From Cryobacterium sp. N22 (GTDB lineage: Bacteria; Actinomycetota; Actinomycetes; Actinomycetales; Microbacteriaceae), in assembly GCF_002929555.1 (NCBI RefSeq), contig NZ_PJJP01000030.1, positions 1-64,000 of the forward strand: a stretch of 64,000 nucleotides of DNA, given 5' to 3'. Positions 9,301-18,511 of the stretch are shown here, piece after piece. The position numbers and the translations under genes are program-made. Below the pieces are notes generated by a model. It was not told the DNA's origin, ran no database searches, and saw nothing but the letters and a program-made list of their open reading frames with translations. Each line of letters starts with the position of its first letter. Positions within the stretch are counted from its first letter, which is position 1.

Positions 9301-11490
9301 ATGAACCGCACCGGCCCGCACAGGCTCGCCGATCTCAAGTGGCTGGCGCTGACCGCACTGACCGTCGGTCTGCTCGCGCTGGTTCCCCTCATCTGGAACC
9401 GACGGTTCTATTTCCAGGACGACTCCGAGAACGGCGCATTCGGCGTCTGGTACCACATCGGTCAGAGCCTCCTGGCCGGAAAACTCCCGATCCTCAACCC
9501 GTCGGTGTGGTCCAGCGGCAACTACCTGGCCGAGGGCCAGTGGGGCACCTGGAACCCGCTGATCATGCTCATCGGCATCGCCGCGTACCTCTGCACCAAC
9601 GCGGTCGTCTTCATGACGATCCTGAAGGTCCTGCTGCTGGTCGTCGCCGGTTGCGGCGTGTACCTCCTGGCCCGGTCGTACCGGGTCGCTCCCCCGCTGG
9701 CTTACGTGGCCGGTTTCGCCGTCACCCTCAACGGATTCACCATCTACTTCGATGCCCCGTCCTGGGTGACCGGCCTGCTGGTCTGGGCGCTGATTCCCTA
9801 CTTCTGGGTGGCCCTGCGGCGGCTCACCCAGCGTTCAGCGAACCCGCTGCCCGCGTTCCTGGTCGGTTATCTCATCGTCACCGTCGGATATGTGCAGGGT
9901 GTCTTCGCCATCGGTTTCGTGCTGCTCGCCGTCGGCGTCGACAGCCTCATCCGCCGGCATTGGGCCAAGGCCATGCGCGTCGTCGGTGTCGGCGTGGCGC
10001 TGGTGCTTGTCGCCGTCACGGTCTTCCTGCCCGGCGCGCTGACGGGGTCGGTCACCAACCGGGCCGTGAACATCGTCGGCAATGACGGCATGATGAGCGT
10101 GGACCTGGGCGGCATCTTCAGCTCCACCATCGCCACGGGCTACCCGCAGGTGAGTTCCTGGTGGTGGTCCGGGCCCACCGCGACCAGCCCGGTGGTCTAC
10201 ATCGCCTGGTTCCTGCCGGTGCTGTTCTTCGTCGATTGGCGGAAGGCCCTGCAGAACCGCGCACAGGTGCGGGACCTGGCCATCATGATGAGCCTGTCCC
10301 TGATCTACGTGCTCCTGCCGACCGTGATCGGGCCGCTGCGGTATCCGGTTCGATTCATGCCCTACTTCGCTCTCACCCTGATTGTGCTCACCGTCGTCGC
10401 CCTGAGCCGGGCAGCCGTGCCCCGGCCGGGCCGCAACCGGATCTTCGGCGCCGCCGCCGTGATCATCGCCGCCGTCTATCTGTCCTGGGCGCAGCTGCCG
10501 CCGCACTATCTGGCCCTGATCTTCAGCGGCCTGGTCGCAATCCTCGGTCTCGGCGCCATCTGGTGGTTGATGCGCCGGCGCCCCGAACACACCTCGGTCT
10601 GGCCGACCGTGGCAGCCGTCATCGCCGCCGTCAGCCTGGTGCTGACGGCCGCCCAGCACTACGACACCCGCTCCAGCCCGCTGTCGATGAACAACGTGCC
10701 CGCCGACACGAGCATTGCCAAGGGTGTGCTCGACGGTATCGAGGGCGATGTGATCGTGGTGGGCGACCCCCTCATCTACGGGGCCGACCCCGCGGCCTGG
10801 CGGGAGACCCTGATGGCCAATACGTGGTACCTCAGCCCGGCCCAGGTGCAGAACCGCTACCAGCTCATCGGGTTCGCCTCGTACAACTCGGCGCTGTGCC
10901 TGCAGTACCTGGGCGGCACCTGCCCCGAACTGCTCACCACGCTCTTCGAGCCGCGCGAGGCAACCGGGATGCTGCTGGTTGACCAGCTCTCGATCGACAA
11001 CATCCAGATTCTCAAGGCCGCGTTCGACGACGAGGACGACGAATGGCGCACCCCGCCCACCGGGTGGAGCATTGAACGCGACACCGGACTGACCGTGGTG
11101 TGGAGCCGGGACGAACCCGTCGGCCCCGCCGGCGACGTGGTGTGGACCAGCGACGGCACCAGCGTCGAGACCCTGTCCCAAACCGACACCACCGTCACGA
11201 TGAAGGTGCTCTCAGCGCCCGCTGACGGGGGCACCGTGGCCCTGAGCCGCTTGGCCTGGCCCGGATACTCGGCCGAGAACGCCACGCTCACCACGGCCCC
11301 TGTAGACGGCTTCCTGCTCGGGGTGGACATCCCGCAGTCGTCGGTCGGTGAGGTCGTCACCGTCACCTTCCAGCCGCCGGGCTGGGCCATCGAGGTGGCC
11401 GCGTGGCTGACCGCTCTGGCGGGCATCCTGGTCTGGACGCTGCTCGTGGTGGTCGGCCGCCTGCGGCGCCGTTCCACTCCCGCCGCCTAA
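9301..11490 (+). CDS. YfhO-like GT-C membrane glycosyltransferase (paralogue 1)
   Basis: 729 residues. The first extracytoplasmic loop has FYFQDDSENGAFGVWYHIG and SSGNYLAEGQWG. About twelve helices follow, then a ~250-residue exported domain containing ALCLQYLGGTC and LSRLAWPGYS. All these elements recur in the minus-strand gene at 18508, so the two are paralogues. YfhO proteins transfer sugars from undecaprenyl phosphate to polymers outside the cell. I chose ATG 9301 because GAAGGA lies 10 nt upstream and the DD motif then falls near residue 39, close to residue 34 in the paralogue. ATG 9253, overlapping the previous stop (TGATG), is the alternative. Confidence 0.75.
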   Translation: MNRTGPHRLADLKWLALTALTVGLLALVPLIWNRRFYFQDDSENGAFGVWYHIGQSLLAGKLPILNPSVWSSGNYLAEGQWGTWNPLIMLIGIAAYLCTNAVVFMTILKVLLLVVAGCGVYLLARSYRVAPPLAYVAGFAVTLNGFTIYFDAPSWVTGLLVWALIPYFWVALRRLTQRSANPLPAFLVGYLIVTVGYVQGVFAIGFVLLAVGVDSLIRRHWAKAMRVVGVGVALVLVAVTVFLPGALTGSVTNRAVNIVGNDGMMSVDLGGIFSSTIATGYPQVSSWWWSGPTATSPVVYIAWFLPVLFFVDWRKALQNRAQVRDLAIMMSLSLIYVLLPTVIGPLRYPVRFMPYFALTLIVLTVVALSRAAVPRPGRNRIFGAAAVIIAAVYLSWAQLPPHYLALIFSGLVAILGLGAIWWLMRRRPEHTSVWPTVAAVIAAVSLVLTAAQHYDTRSSPLSMNNVPADTSIAKGVLDGIEGDVIVVGDPLIYGADPAAWRETLMANTWYLSPAQVQNRYQLIGFASYNSALCLQYLGGTCPELLTTLFEPREATGMLLVDQLSIDNIQILKAAFDDEDDEWRTPPTGWSIERDTGLTVVWSRDEPVGPAGDVVWTSDGTSVETLSQTDTTVTMKVLSAPADGGTVALSRLAWPGYSAENATLTTAPVDGFLLGVDIPQSSVGEVVTVTFQPPGWAIEVAAWLTALAGILVWTLLVVVGRLRRRSTPAA

Positions 11491-11509
11491 ACCCCCACGC
11501 GGGCACACG

Positions 11510-11541
11510 AAAGCCCCGGCTGGTCACCCAGCCGGGGCTTT
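11510..11541. terminator. Strong bidirectional terminator
   Basis: A 14-bp perfect stem (AAAGCCCCGGCTGG / CCAGCCGGGGCTTT) with a TCAC loop lies between converging genes. A T-run follows on either strand because the stem begins with AAA and ends with TTTT. Confidence 0.93.
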
Positions 11542-11578
11542 TGTAGTGCAGTGGGTGCGTCCGACGAACGCGTCAGAC

Positions 11579-12481
11579 CTACTGCGGGGTCGTCCCCGGG
11601 AACGCGACCGCCGGGTTGAACCGGATTCCGGCCAGCAGGCGCCCGTACATCCGGCGCTGCAGCTTGCCGGCAACCCGGCCCCGCCGCATCATCAGGGCCA
11701 CCCGTGCGCACAGGTACAGGTAGGCGAAGAAACTCTGGTGGTGCAGCCTGAAGGAGGCCTCGTTGCGGATGCCGTAGGCGAATTTCCACGCGTTGGCGTC
11801 GTTGATCAAGCCGAAGTTGACGCCCTTGTTGTCGCCCATGTCGTGCACGACGACGCTGTCCAGGACCTGCACGCCGGGGCAGGTGCGGGTGATGCGCAGC
11901 GTGTACTCGTGGTCGTCGAACCAGATGAAGTACTCGGAGTACGGCAGGCCGTGCTTCTCGATCACCCAGCGGGGAATGAGCACGGACACAAAGGAACAGC
12001 TCTTGACCGTCACCGAGCGCTGGCCCTTGGACACGAGCCTGGCCCAGTCCCAGGTGGGCACCGGGTTGTTCATCTCGCAGATGGCGCCGTCGATGTAGTT
12101 GACCAGCGAGCAGGAGAACGGAACGTCGGGGCCGAGCTCGGCGACGGCGTCGGCGAAGCCGTCGCGCAGCTTCTCGAGGGCGTCGGGCTGCGGGTAGCAG
12201 TCGTCGTCCATGATCCAGACGAAGTCGGCGCCGAGCTGATAGCCGCGTTCCATGCCCGCCGAGAATCCGCCGGCCCCGCCGGTGTTCGTGGGCAGGGACA
12301 TCACCTCGAGCGGGATGCTGCTCGTCAGCTGGCCGAGGTACTCCGCGGTGCCGTCGGTCGACGCGTTGTCCACGATGATGAGACGGGTGGGCGCGAAGGT
12401 CTGGGCTTCGATGGAGGCGATCACCGTCTTGAGCTTTGCGAGCCTGTTGAAGGTGACGACGACGGCGCTTACTTGATCCAT
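11579..12481 (-). CDS. GT2 glycosyltransferase, GlfT1-like (galactofuranosyl/rhamnosyl type)
   Basis: 300 residues. A GT-A fold opens with VSAVVVTFNRLAKL, IIVDNASTDGT and the motif NTGGAGGFSAGM, followed by the metal-binding WIMDDDC. FSCSLV and KSCSFVSVLI lie beyond. The GGAGGF plus WxMDDD combination is shared with GlfT1-type enzymes that start mycobacterial galactan, and the paralogue at 17540 has it too. A glf gene in the same cluster supports use of UDP-galactofuranose (inference). The start at 12481 (MDQVSAVVV) overlaps the upstream GT gene by 13 bp; a TTG eight codons earlier is possible. Confidence 0.82.
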   Translation of the reverse strand: MDQVSAVVVTFNRLAKLKTVIASIEAQTFAPTRLIIVDNASTDGTAEYLGQLTSSIPLEVMSLPTNTGGAGGFSAGMERGYQLGADFVWIMDDDCYPQPDALEKLRDGFADAVAELGPDVPFSCSLVNYIDGAICEMNNPVPTWDWARLVSKGQRSVTVKSCSFVSVLIPRWVIEKHGLPYSEYFIWFDDHEYTLRITRTCPGVQVLDSVVVHDMGDNKGVNFGLINDANAWKFAYGIRNEASFRLHHQSFFAYLYLCARVALMMRRGRVAGKLQRRMYGRLLAGIRFNPAVAFPGTTPQ

Positions 12482-14151
12482 AACTCGAACAGCTTTCCGG
12501 CCCAATCGTGGGCGCTTTCATACTCGGTGAATTCCTGGGCCAGTGCGACCTCTCGACGCCACACGTCTGCCCGGTACTCCTCTGACCCGGCCATCCGCGT
12601 GACGATCTCGCTCGCCTCGGTCAGGAACAGTCCGGGGTCGCGGGACACGAGGGCGTCGGGCACGATGACGGTGCGCTGGGAGCCGACGTCGGTGGAGATC
12701 ACGGGAACACCCGCGGCCAACGCCTCCAGCGTGGTGAGGGTGAGTCCTTCGTTCTGCGAGCTCAGGACGAGGCAGTCGATCCGCGCGAGCGTGTTGCTCA
12801 CCGGGGATCCCTCGTCCACCCATTCGACGAGGCCGGACAGCTTGTGGCTGTCGATGTCCCGACGGACGAACTGCTCGAGTTCGCCGCCACCCTGGATCAC
12901 CACCCGGATGGTCAGCCCCTCGACATCCTGGAGCTCCCTGACCAGCTTGGTGAACAGGTATGGGCGTTTCTGCGCGGCGAAGCGGCCGATGAAGCCCAGG
13001 GTGAGTACCGACTCGTCGACGCGCGCCCGCGCCTGATCGGCGACCGACCCCGTTGTCGTGAGTCCGATCAGGGGCGCCAGCGCAACCTTCGCCGGGTCGA
13101 CGCCCTGCACCTGAACGAACCAGTCCTGCAGCTGCGGCGAGATCACGTGGTGCACGTCGATGAACTCGTCCAGGGCTGCGCCGATCGCCGGGTAGCCGCC
13201 GCCGTTGTATTCGAGGATGTGATGGGTGGTGGCCACGTGCAACCCGGGGATTCGGCTGCGCAGCCACGGCAACCGGTCGTAGAGCCACCGGCAGTGGTGC
13301 ACGAAGGCCCCGCGGATGTCGAAGTTCGTGGCGAGGGCTTCGAGCACCGGCTCGGAGTGCTCAGGCTGGTTGACCGGGTGGGTCAGCGCGAGAACGATGG
13401 CGCCGTCCAGCTCCGCCCTGGTGATCCACGGGTGCGGCGAGGGCACATCGGTGATGACGATGGGCCGCAGCCCACTCTTGCGGGCCAGCGCGATGGATTC
13501 CATCGCCCAGCGTTCCGCACCGCCCAGCTCGAGCCAGTGCAGGCCGATGATGACCGCGGGTTCCCGGTCGGCCCCGGCACCGCCGGTCGGCACACCGGTC
13601 ACGTCGACGACTCGTCGTTCGAGGACCAGGGAGTTCAACGAGGATTCCCGTCCCCTCAGCAGCCACTGGCGCAACCTGTCGTATTCGAACGGGAACCGCC
13701 GTTCGATGGCTCCGCGCAGCCGCCAGTACAGGCTGCCGCGGTCGGTCAGCGCCGCGGAGCCGGGTTCGCGTTCGGCGTCGAGCACGATGTTGCGCACACC
13801 CGTCTCAGGGTCGGTCAGCCAGCTTTTGCGGGAGTGGGTGTAGTGCGGGTGCGGCGAACCGGCAACGGTGCTCACAATGGTGAACTCGGCCACCCTGCTC
13901 GCTTCGGCGGTGACCTTCTCGTGCCGGGTGCCGGCATCCGTCAGGTGCGCCCCGAGGCCCGGGCGGTTGATGTGCACCACGATGCGCAGGCGCGCGCCCG
14001 GATTGTCGAGGGCGTGGAAGTTGGCGGCGGACACGAGCAGCGCCAGCTGCCGCTCGGTCAGCGCGGACCCGAGCTTCTCCGCGGCCTGGGCCGACAGGTC
14101 TGCGGTAAACAGTGCGGGACGGCCGAAGGCCGTCGAGAGGAGGTCAGACAT
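12469..14151 (-). CDS. Two-part glycosyltransferase: unknown N-region plus GT4 domain
   Basis: 560 residues. From about residue 200 it is a GT-B (GT4) enzyme, with VIIGLHWLELGGAERWAM (donor-loop Gly and GGAER), LTLGFIGRFAAQKRP at the hinge, and SSQNEGLTLTTLEALAAG with the paired acidic residues of the nucleotide-sugar site. The first ~190 residues have no recognised domain. Residues 45-75 (LALLVSAANFHALDN) look alpha/beta. ATG 14151 follows a leaderless TACCCT element. It overlaps the GlfT1-like gene downstream, suggesting consecutive steps in one glycan. Confidence 0.8.
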   Translation of the reverse strand: MSDLLSTAFGRPALFTADLSAQAAEKLGSALTERQLALLVSAANFHALDNPGARLRIVVHINRPGLGAHLTDAGTRHEKVTAEASRVAEFTIVSTVAGSPHPHYTHSRKSWLTDPETGVRNIVLDAEREPGSAALTDRGSLYWRLRGAIERRFPFEYDRLRQWLLRGRESSLNSLVLERRVVDVTGVPTGGAGADREPAVIIGLHWLELGGAERWAMESIALARKSGLRPIVITDVPSPHPWITRAELDGAIVLALTHPVNQPEHSEPVLEALATNFDIRGAFVHHCRWLYDRLPWLRSRIPGLHVATTHHILEYNGGGYPAIGAALDEFIDVHHVISPQLQDWFVQVQGVDPAKVALAPLIGLTTTGSVADQARARVDESVLTLGFIGRFAAQKRPYLFTKLVRELQDVEGLTIRVVIQGGGELEQFVRRDIDSHKLSGLVEWVDEGSPVSNTLARIDCLVLSSQNEGLTLTTLEALAAGVPVISTDVGSQRTVIVPDALVSRDPGLFLTEASEIVTRMAGSEEYRADVWRREVALAQEFTEYESAHDWAGKLFELWIK

Positions 14152-14158
14152 GGTGAAG

Positions 14159-14164
14159 AGGGTA
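14159..14164 (-). promoter_or_regulatory. -10 element of a leaderless promoter (TACCCT)
   Basis: On the minus strand TACCCT lies 7 nt before ATG 14151. The context AGTACCCT is identical to that at 1657-1664. Confidence 0.5.
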
Positions 14165-14231
14165 CTTTCACTTCGCTTGGCTGGCAGGAGTGGATGCCGG
14201 GCGGCACCGTCGCTTCCCGCAGCCGACCGGA

Positions 14232-15455
14232 TCAAGCACGTGGTGCCTCGATGCCGGCCTGTTTGATGGGCACGTCGTCAACGGCGCGTTCGGGGATGTT
14301 CTGGAGGGACATGCGTCGCATGGCGCGGCGGGCCGGTTCCTCGACCCACTTCCACAGGGCGAAGCCGAAAATCGTGGCAAGCGCGGGGACCAGGAAAATG
14401 AGGATCTTGCTAGCAAGTGTACCTTGCGCCAGGAATGGGAGCCGCTCCTGGGCGGTCCAGACGATTTCGATCAGCGGCATGTGCACAAGATAGACGCTGT
14501 ATGACGCCATCCCGCCGATCACGAGCCAGCGGTGGCCGAGGAGACTCATCAGGCCCTTGCGGCCCACCACGATCGCTCCGACGAAGACCAGCAACGCGGG
14601 AACCACGAGCACTCCCCACCGCTCGTTGACCCTGCCGTTGAACAGGTAGGCCACGATCAGCACCACCACGATCAGGGCGGGCGCCAGCCAGTTGGCGATG
14701 CGCTGAGCCCCGGGCCGGTTCTGCACCCTTTCGAGAGCGTAGAAGAGCAGCGCGCCGGCCATGAACTCGCAGAGGATCCGGATCAGCCACATCCAGGGGG
14801 CGTACAGCGATCCGAGCGCGAGGGCGAACAGCACAACCGGCATCACCGTGACGACAGCGAGGATGCCGAGGCCGCGGGTCCCCAGCACCCGCGACAGGCG
14901 GAACAACAGCAGGGCGAGGATGGGGAAGAGCAGGTAGGCCAGGGCTTCGACCGACACCGACCAGGCGGCGCCGTTCCAGGTCAGCCGGTTGAAGTCGGCT
15001 TCGGTCCACTGCACGACCAGGGTCGATTGGCGCAGGAAGCTCCACACGCTGAAGTCACGCGGCGCGACGGGGTCGGTGGCGCCGAAGATCAGGAAGCTGC
15101 CGTGCCAGACCGACACGAAGGCCAGCATCACGAAGTACGCCGGCCAGATGCGCGACAGTCGCGCCCACCAGAACTTGACGCTCGCCTTGCGATCGAGCGA
15201 GCCGCCCATCTTGCGCCCGTAGTTCAGCGTGATGACGTAACCGCTGAGGATGAAGAACAGGTCGACGCCGTAGTCTCCGTGGGTGATGATCGGAGCGAAG
15301 ACGGCGTAGACCGCCGGGAACTCGGCGGCGATGCTGAACCGGATGTGGAAAAGCACCACCCAGAGCGCGGCAAGGATCCGCACACCGGTCAGGGCATGGA
15401 TCTGCCTGATGGGGGCGGCGCCGACCGGAGTATCGGCGAGAGAGGTTCCGGACAC
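14232..15455 (-). CDS. Acyltransferase 3 family membrane O-acyltransferase
   Basis: 407 residues and about ten helices. The N-terminal signature HALTGVRILAALWVVLFH contains the family's conserved R and H, followed by GVDLFFILSGYVI and FWWARLSRIWPAY. Such enzymes O-acetylate (or succinylate) sugars of surface polymers or lipids at the membrane. The GTG start is 27 bp after the glf stop. It probably decorates the polysaccharide made by this cluster; the exact acceptor is unknown. It ends 80 bp before the start of the GT gene downstream, which has its own promoter. Confidence 0.88.
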   Translation of the reverse strand: MSGTSLADTPVGAAPIRQIHALTGVRILAALWVVLFHIRFSIAAEFPAVYAVFAPIITHGDYGVDLFFILSGYVITLNYGRKMGGSLDRKASVKFWWARLSRIWPAYFVMLAFVSVWHGSFLIFGATDPVAPRDFSVWSFLRQSTLVVQWTEADFNRLTWNGAAWSVSVEALAYLLFPILALLLFRLSRVLGTRGLGILAVVTVMPVVLFALALGSLYAPWMWLIRILCEFMAGALLFYALERVQNRPGAQRIANWLAPALIVVVLIVAYLFNGRVNERWGVLVVPALLVFVGAIVVGRKGLMSLLGHRWLVIGGMASYSVYLVHMPLIEIVWTAQERLPFLAQGTLASKILIFLVPALATIFGFALWKWVEEPARRAMRRMSLQNIPERAVDDVPIKQAGIEAPRA

Positions 15456-15482
15456 GTCAGCCTTCCGTGTGACCCGGCCGGG

Positions 15483-16664
<1,182 letters not shown>

Positions 16665-16697
16665 TTATGGCCAACCACTTCGGACCAAAGTTCGATC

Positions 16698-17543
16698 CTA
16701 CTGGGGCGTGTCTGTGTGCTTGCTTACGGCCATCCGTCGATACACCGCTCGCCGGATGACGACCGGAACGAAACGATACCCGCCGCGGACGATCACATTG
16801 CGGAGGAACTGGCCGGGGGTGACGAACCCGTCCGCCAACAGCCGGCGCTGCAGGGCGAGCTCACTGCGGAACAGGGACAGGCCACCGCGCCGGTTGTAGG
16901 CACCGGAATCGACCCTGTACATGACCAGCGGTTCGGGCAGGTTGCGCACCGTGGCGCCGGCCATGATCATCCGGGCGAACAACCAGTAGTCCTCCATCAG
17001 CGGAAGATGGCGGTAACCGCCCGAGGCCTCGACGGCCGACTTGCGATACACGACGGTGGGGTGGTTGAACGGGTCGCGGAATCTGGCCTGGCGGCTGATT
17101 TCCGCCTGCCCGACCGGCGGCACCCGGCGGCCGAGGATCTTGTCGAGCTCGTTGAATTCCAGCATGCCCGTTCCGACCAGGTCACACCCCTCCTCGATGG
17201 CGGGCAGCTGCCTGGCGAATCGTTCGGGCAGCGAGATGTCGTCGGCATCCATGCGTGCGACCACGTCGAACCGGCACGCGGCCAGCCCGCGGGTGAGCGC
17301 GATGGCCAGGCCCACGTTGACGTCCAGGTCGACGCGGCGAACCTCGACCGGGGAGGCGTCGATGGCCGTGGTGATGGCTTCGGCCAGCGCCGGGCTGATC
17401 GGTCCGTCCCGCACCAGGACCACCTCGGTCGGGCGACGGGTCTGGTCGGTGACGGCGCTGGAGAACGCCCGGGTGAAGTACTCGGGCCGGTCCCCCAGGT
17501 AGACGGGCAGAAGCAGGGAGAAGGGGAGGCCTGGGCTCGTCAC
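16698..17543 (-). CDS. GT2 family glycosyltransferase
   Basis: 281 residues. The GT-A fold begins FSLLLPVYLGDRPEYF and has VVLVRDGP and the metal-binding ARMDADDISLPERF; LMEDYWLFARM is a likely catalytic-base region (ED). This pattern is common in amylovoran/rhamnan-type glycosyltransferases. It is soluble, so it probably extends a lipid-linked acceptor on the cytoplasmic side. It starts inside the stop of the upstream GlfT1-like gene (ATGA), so it belongs to the unit 20745 to 16698. Sugar specificity is not predictable. Confidence 0.88.
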   Translation of the reverse strand: MTSPGLPFSLLLPVYLGDRPEYFTRAFSSAVTDQTRRPTEVVLVRDGPISPALAEAITTAIDASPVEVRRVDLDVNVGLAIALTRGLAACRFDVVARMDADDISLPERFARQLPAIEEGCDLVGTGMLEFNELDKILGRRVPPVGQAEISRQARFRDPFNHPTVVYRKSAVEASGGYRHLPLMEDYWLFARMIMAGATVRNLPEPLVMYRVDSGAYNRRGGLSLFRSELALQRRLLADGFVTPGQFLRNVIVRGGYRFVPVVIRRAVYRRMAVSKHTDTPQ

Positions 17544-18511
17544 GACGACGCCCTGGCCGGCCCGGCCTCCGCCGCGGCGACGGACTCGCTCACCCGGCCG
17601 AACCCGGCGAGCACCTCGGCGTTCGTGGCCGGTCGGGTGGTGAGCCCCTCGCGCAGGCCTTCCCGCAGGCCGTGCCGGAGCGTGGCCCGGTCTGCGGAGT
17701 GCACGAAGGTGCTGATCCAGCTGCGGGCCGTCGCCCCGGCGTAGATCAGCCGCTCAAAGGTGGACAGTGCCGGCGAGAGGCGCAGCAGCCACAGCTTGTT
17801 GCGCACCTCCAACCGGAACCGCGGCCCGGGGTCGATGTTCGTCGAGCCGAAGACCTTGGTCTTGTGCACCACGATGCTGCGTCGGCAGAGGTATCCCGTC
17901 GACCCGCGCAGGATCCGGGCGGTGTACTCGAAGTCGTCGTTCCAGAGGAAGTACCCGGCGACCGGCAGACCGTGCTCGGCGACGGCGCGTGCGTCGATCA
18001 TGACCGAAACGAACGACGCCGACCGCACCGGATAGCAGTCGAACTCGCGGGCGCGCTCCAGGGAGCGGCGCCCAGCGAACGGCCGCGCCCGTGGCATGTT
18101 CATCGGGTGCTCCCGGCCGTCGGTCCAATGCACCGTCGACGCGAGGATCCTGGTGGATGCCGGCGCGTGCGCGCGTGCCGTCAGGAGCTCGGCGAGAGCG
18201 GTCTCGGTGGGGACGGTGTCGTCGTCCATCAGCCAGACCAGGTCGGCTCCGAGCGGGCCGACGGCCTCGGCCAGGCCGGCCGTGAAGCCGCCCGCACCGC
18301 CGGTGTTCCGGTCGAGCACCACCAGGGTCACCTCGGGGTGCGCCGAACGAACGGCCTCTGCGGTGCCGTCGGTGGACGCGTTGTCGATCACCAGGAGCTC
18401 ATCGGGCCGCCGGGTTTGACCGGCCAGGGCGGCCAGGCTTTCCAGGAGCAGGTCGCGACGGTTGAAGGCCACGACCACGACCACGACTTTTTCGGCAGGC
18501 GTATTCGTCAT
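17540..18511 (-). CDS. GT2 glycosyltransferase, GlfT1-like (paralogue of 11579-12481)
   Basis: 323 residues. The markers are VVVVVVAFNRRDLL, VIDNASTDGT, RNTGGAGGFTAGL and the metal site VWLMDDDTVP, then RSASFVSVMI and YFLWNDDFEYTARI. Every one of these has a counterpart in the gene at 11579, so the two are paralogues. A galactofuranosyl or rhamnosyl transfer is inferred from the GlfT1-type motif and the nearby glf and rml genes. ATGA overlaps on both sides couple it to the YfhO-like gene upstream and the GT2 gene downstream. Confidence 0.85.
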   Translation of the reverse strand: MTNTPAEKVVVVVVAFNRRDLLLESLAALAGQTRRPDELLVIDNASTDGTAEAVRSAHPEVTLVVLDRNTGGAGGFTAGLAEAVGPLGADLVWLMDDDTVPTETALAELLTARAHAPASTRILASTVHWTDGREHPMNMPRARPFAGRRSLERAREFDCYPVRSASFVSVMIDARAVAEHGLPVAGYFLWNDDFEYTARILRGSTGYLCRRSIVVHKTKVFGSTNIDPGPRFRLEVRNKLWLLRLSPALSTFERLIYAGATARSWISTFVHSADRATLRHGLREGLREGLTTRPATNAEVLAGFGRVSESVAAAEAGPARASS

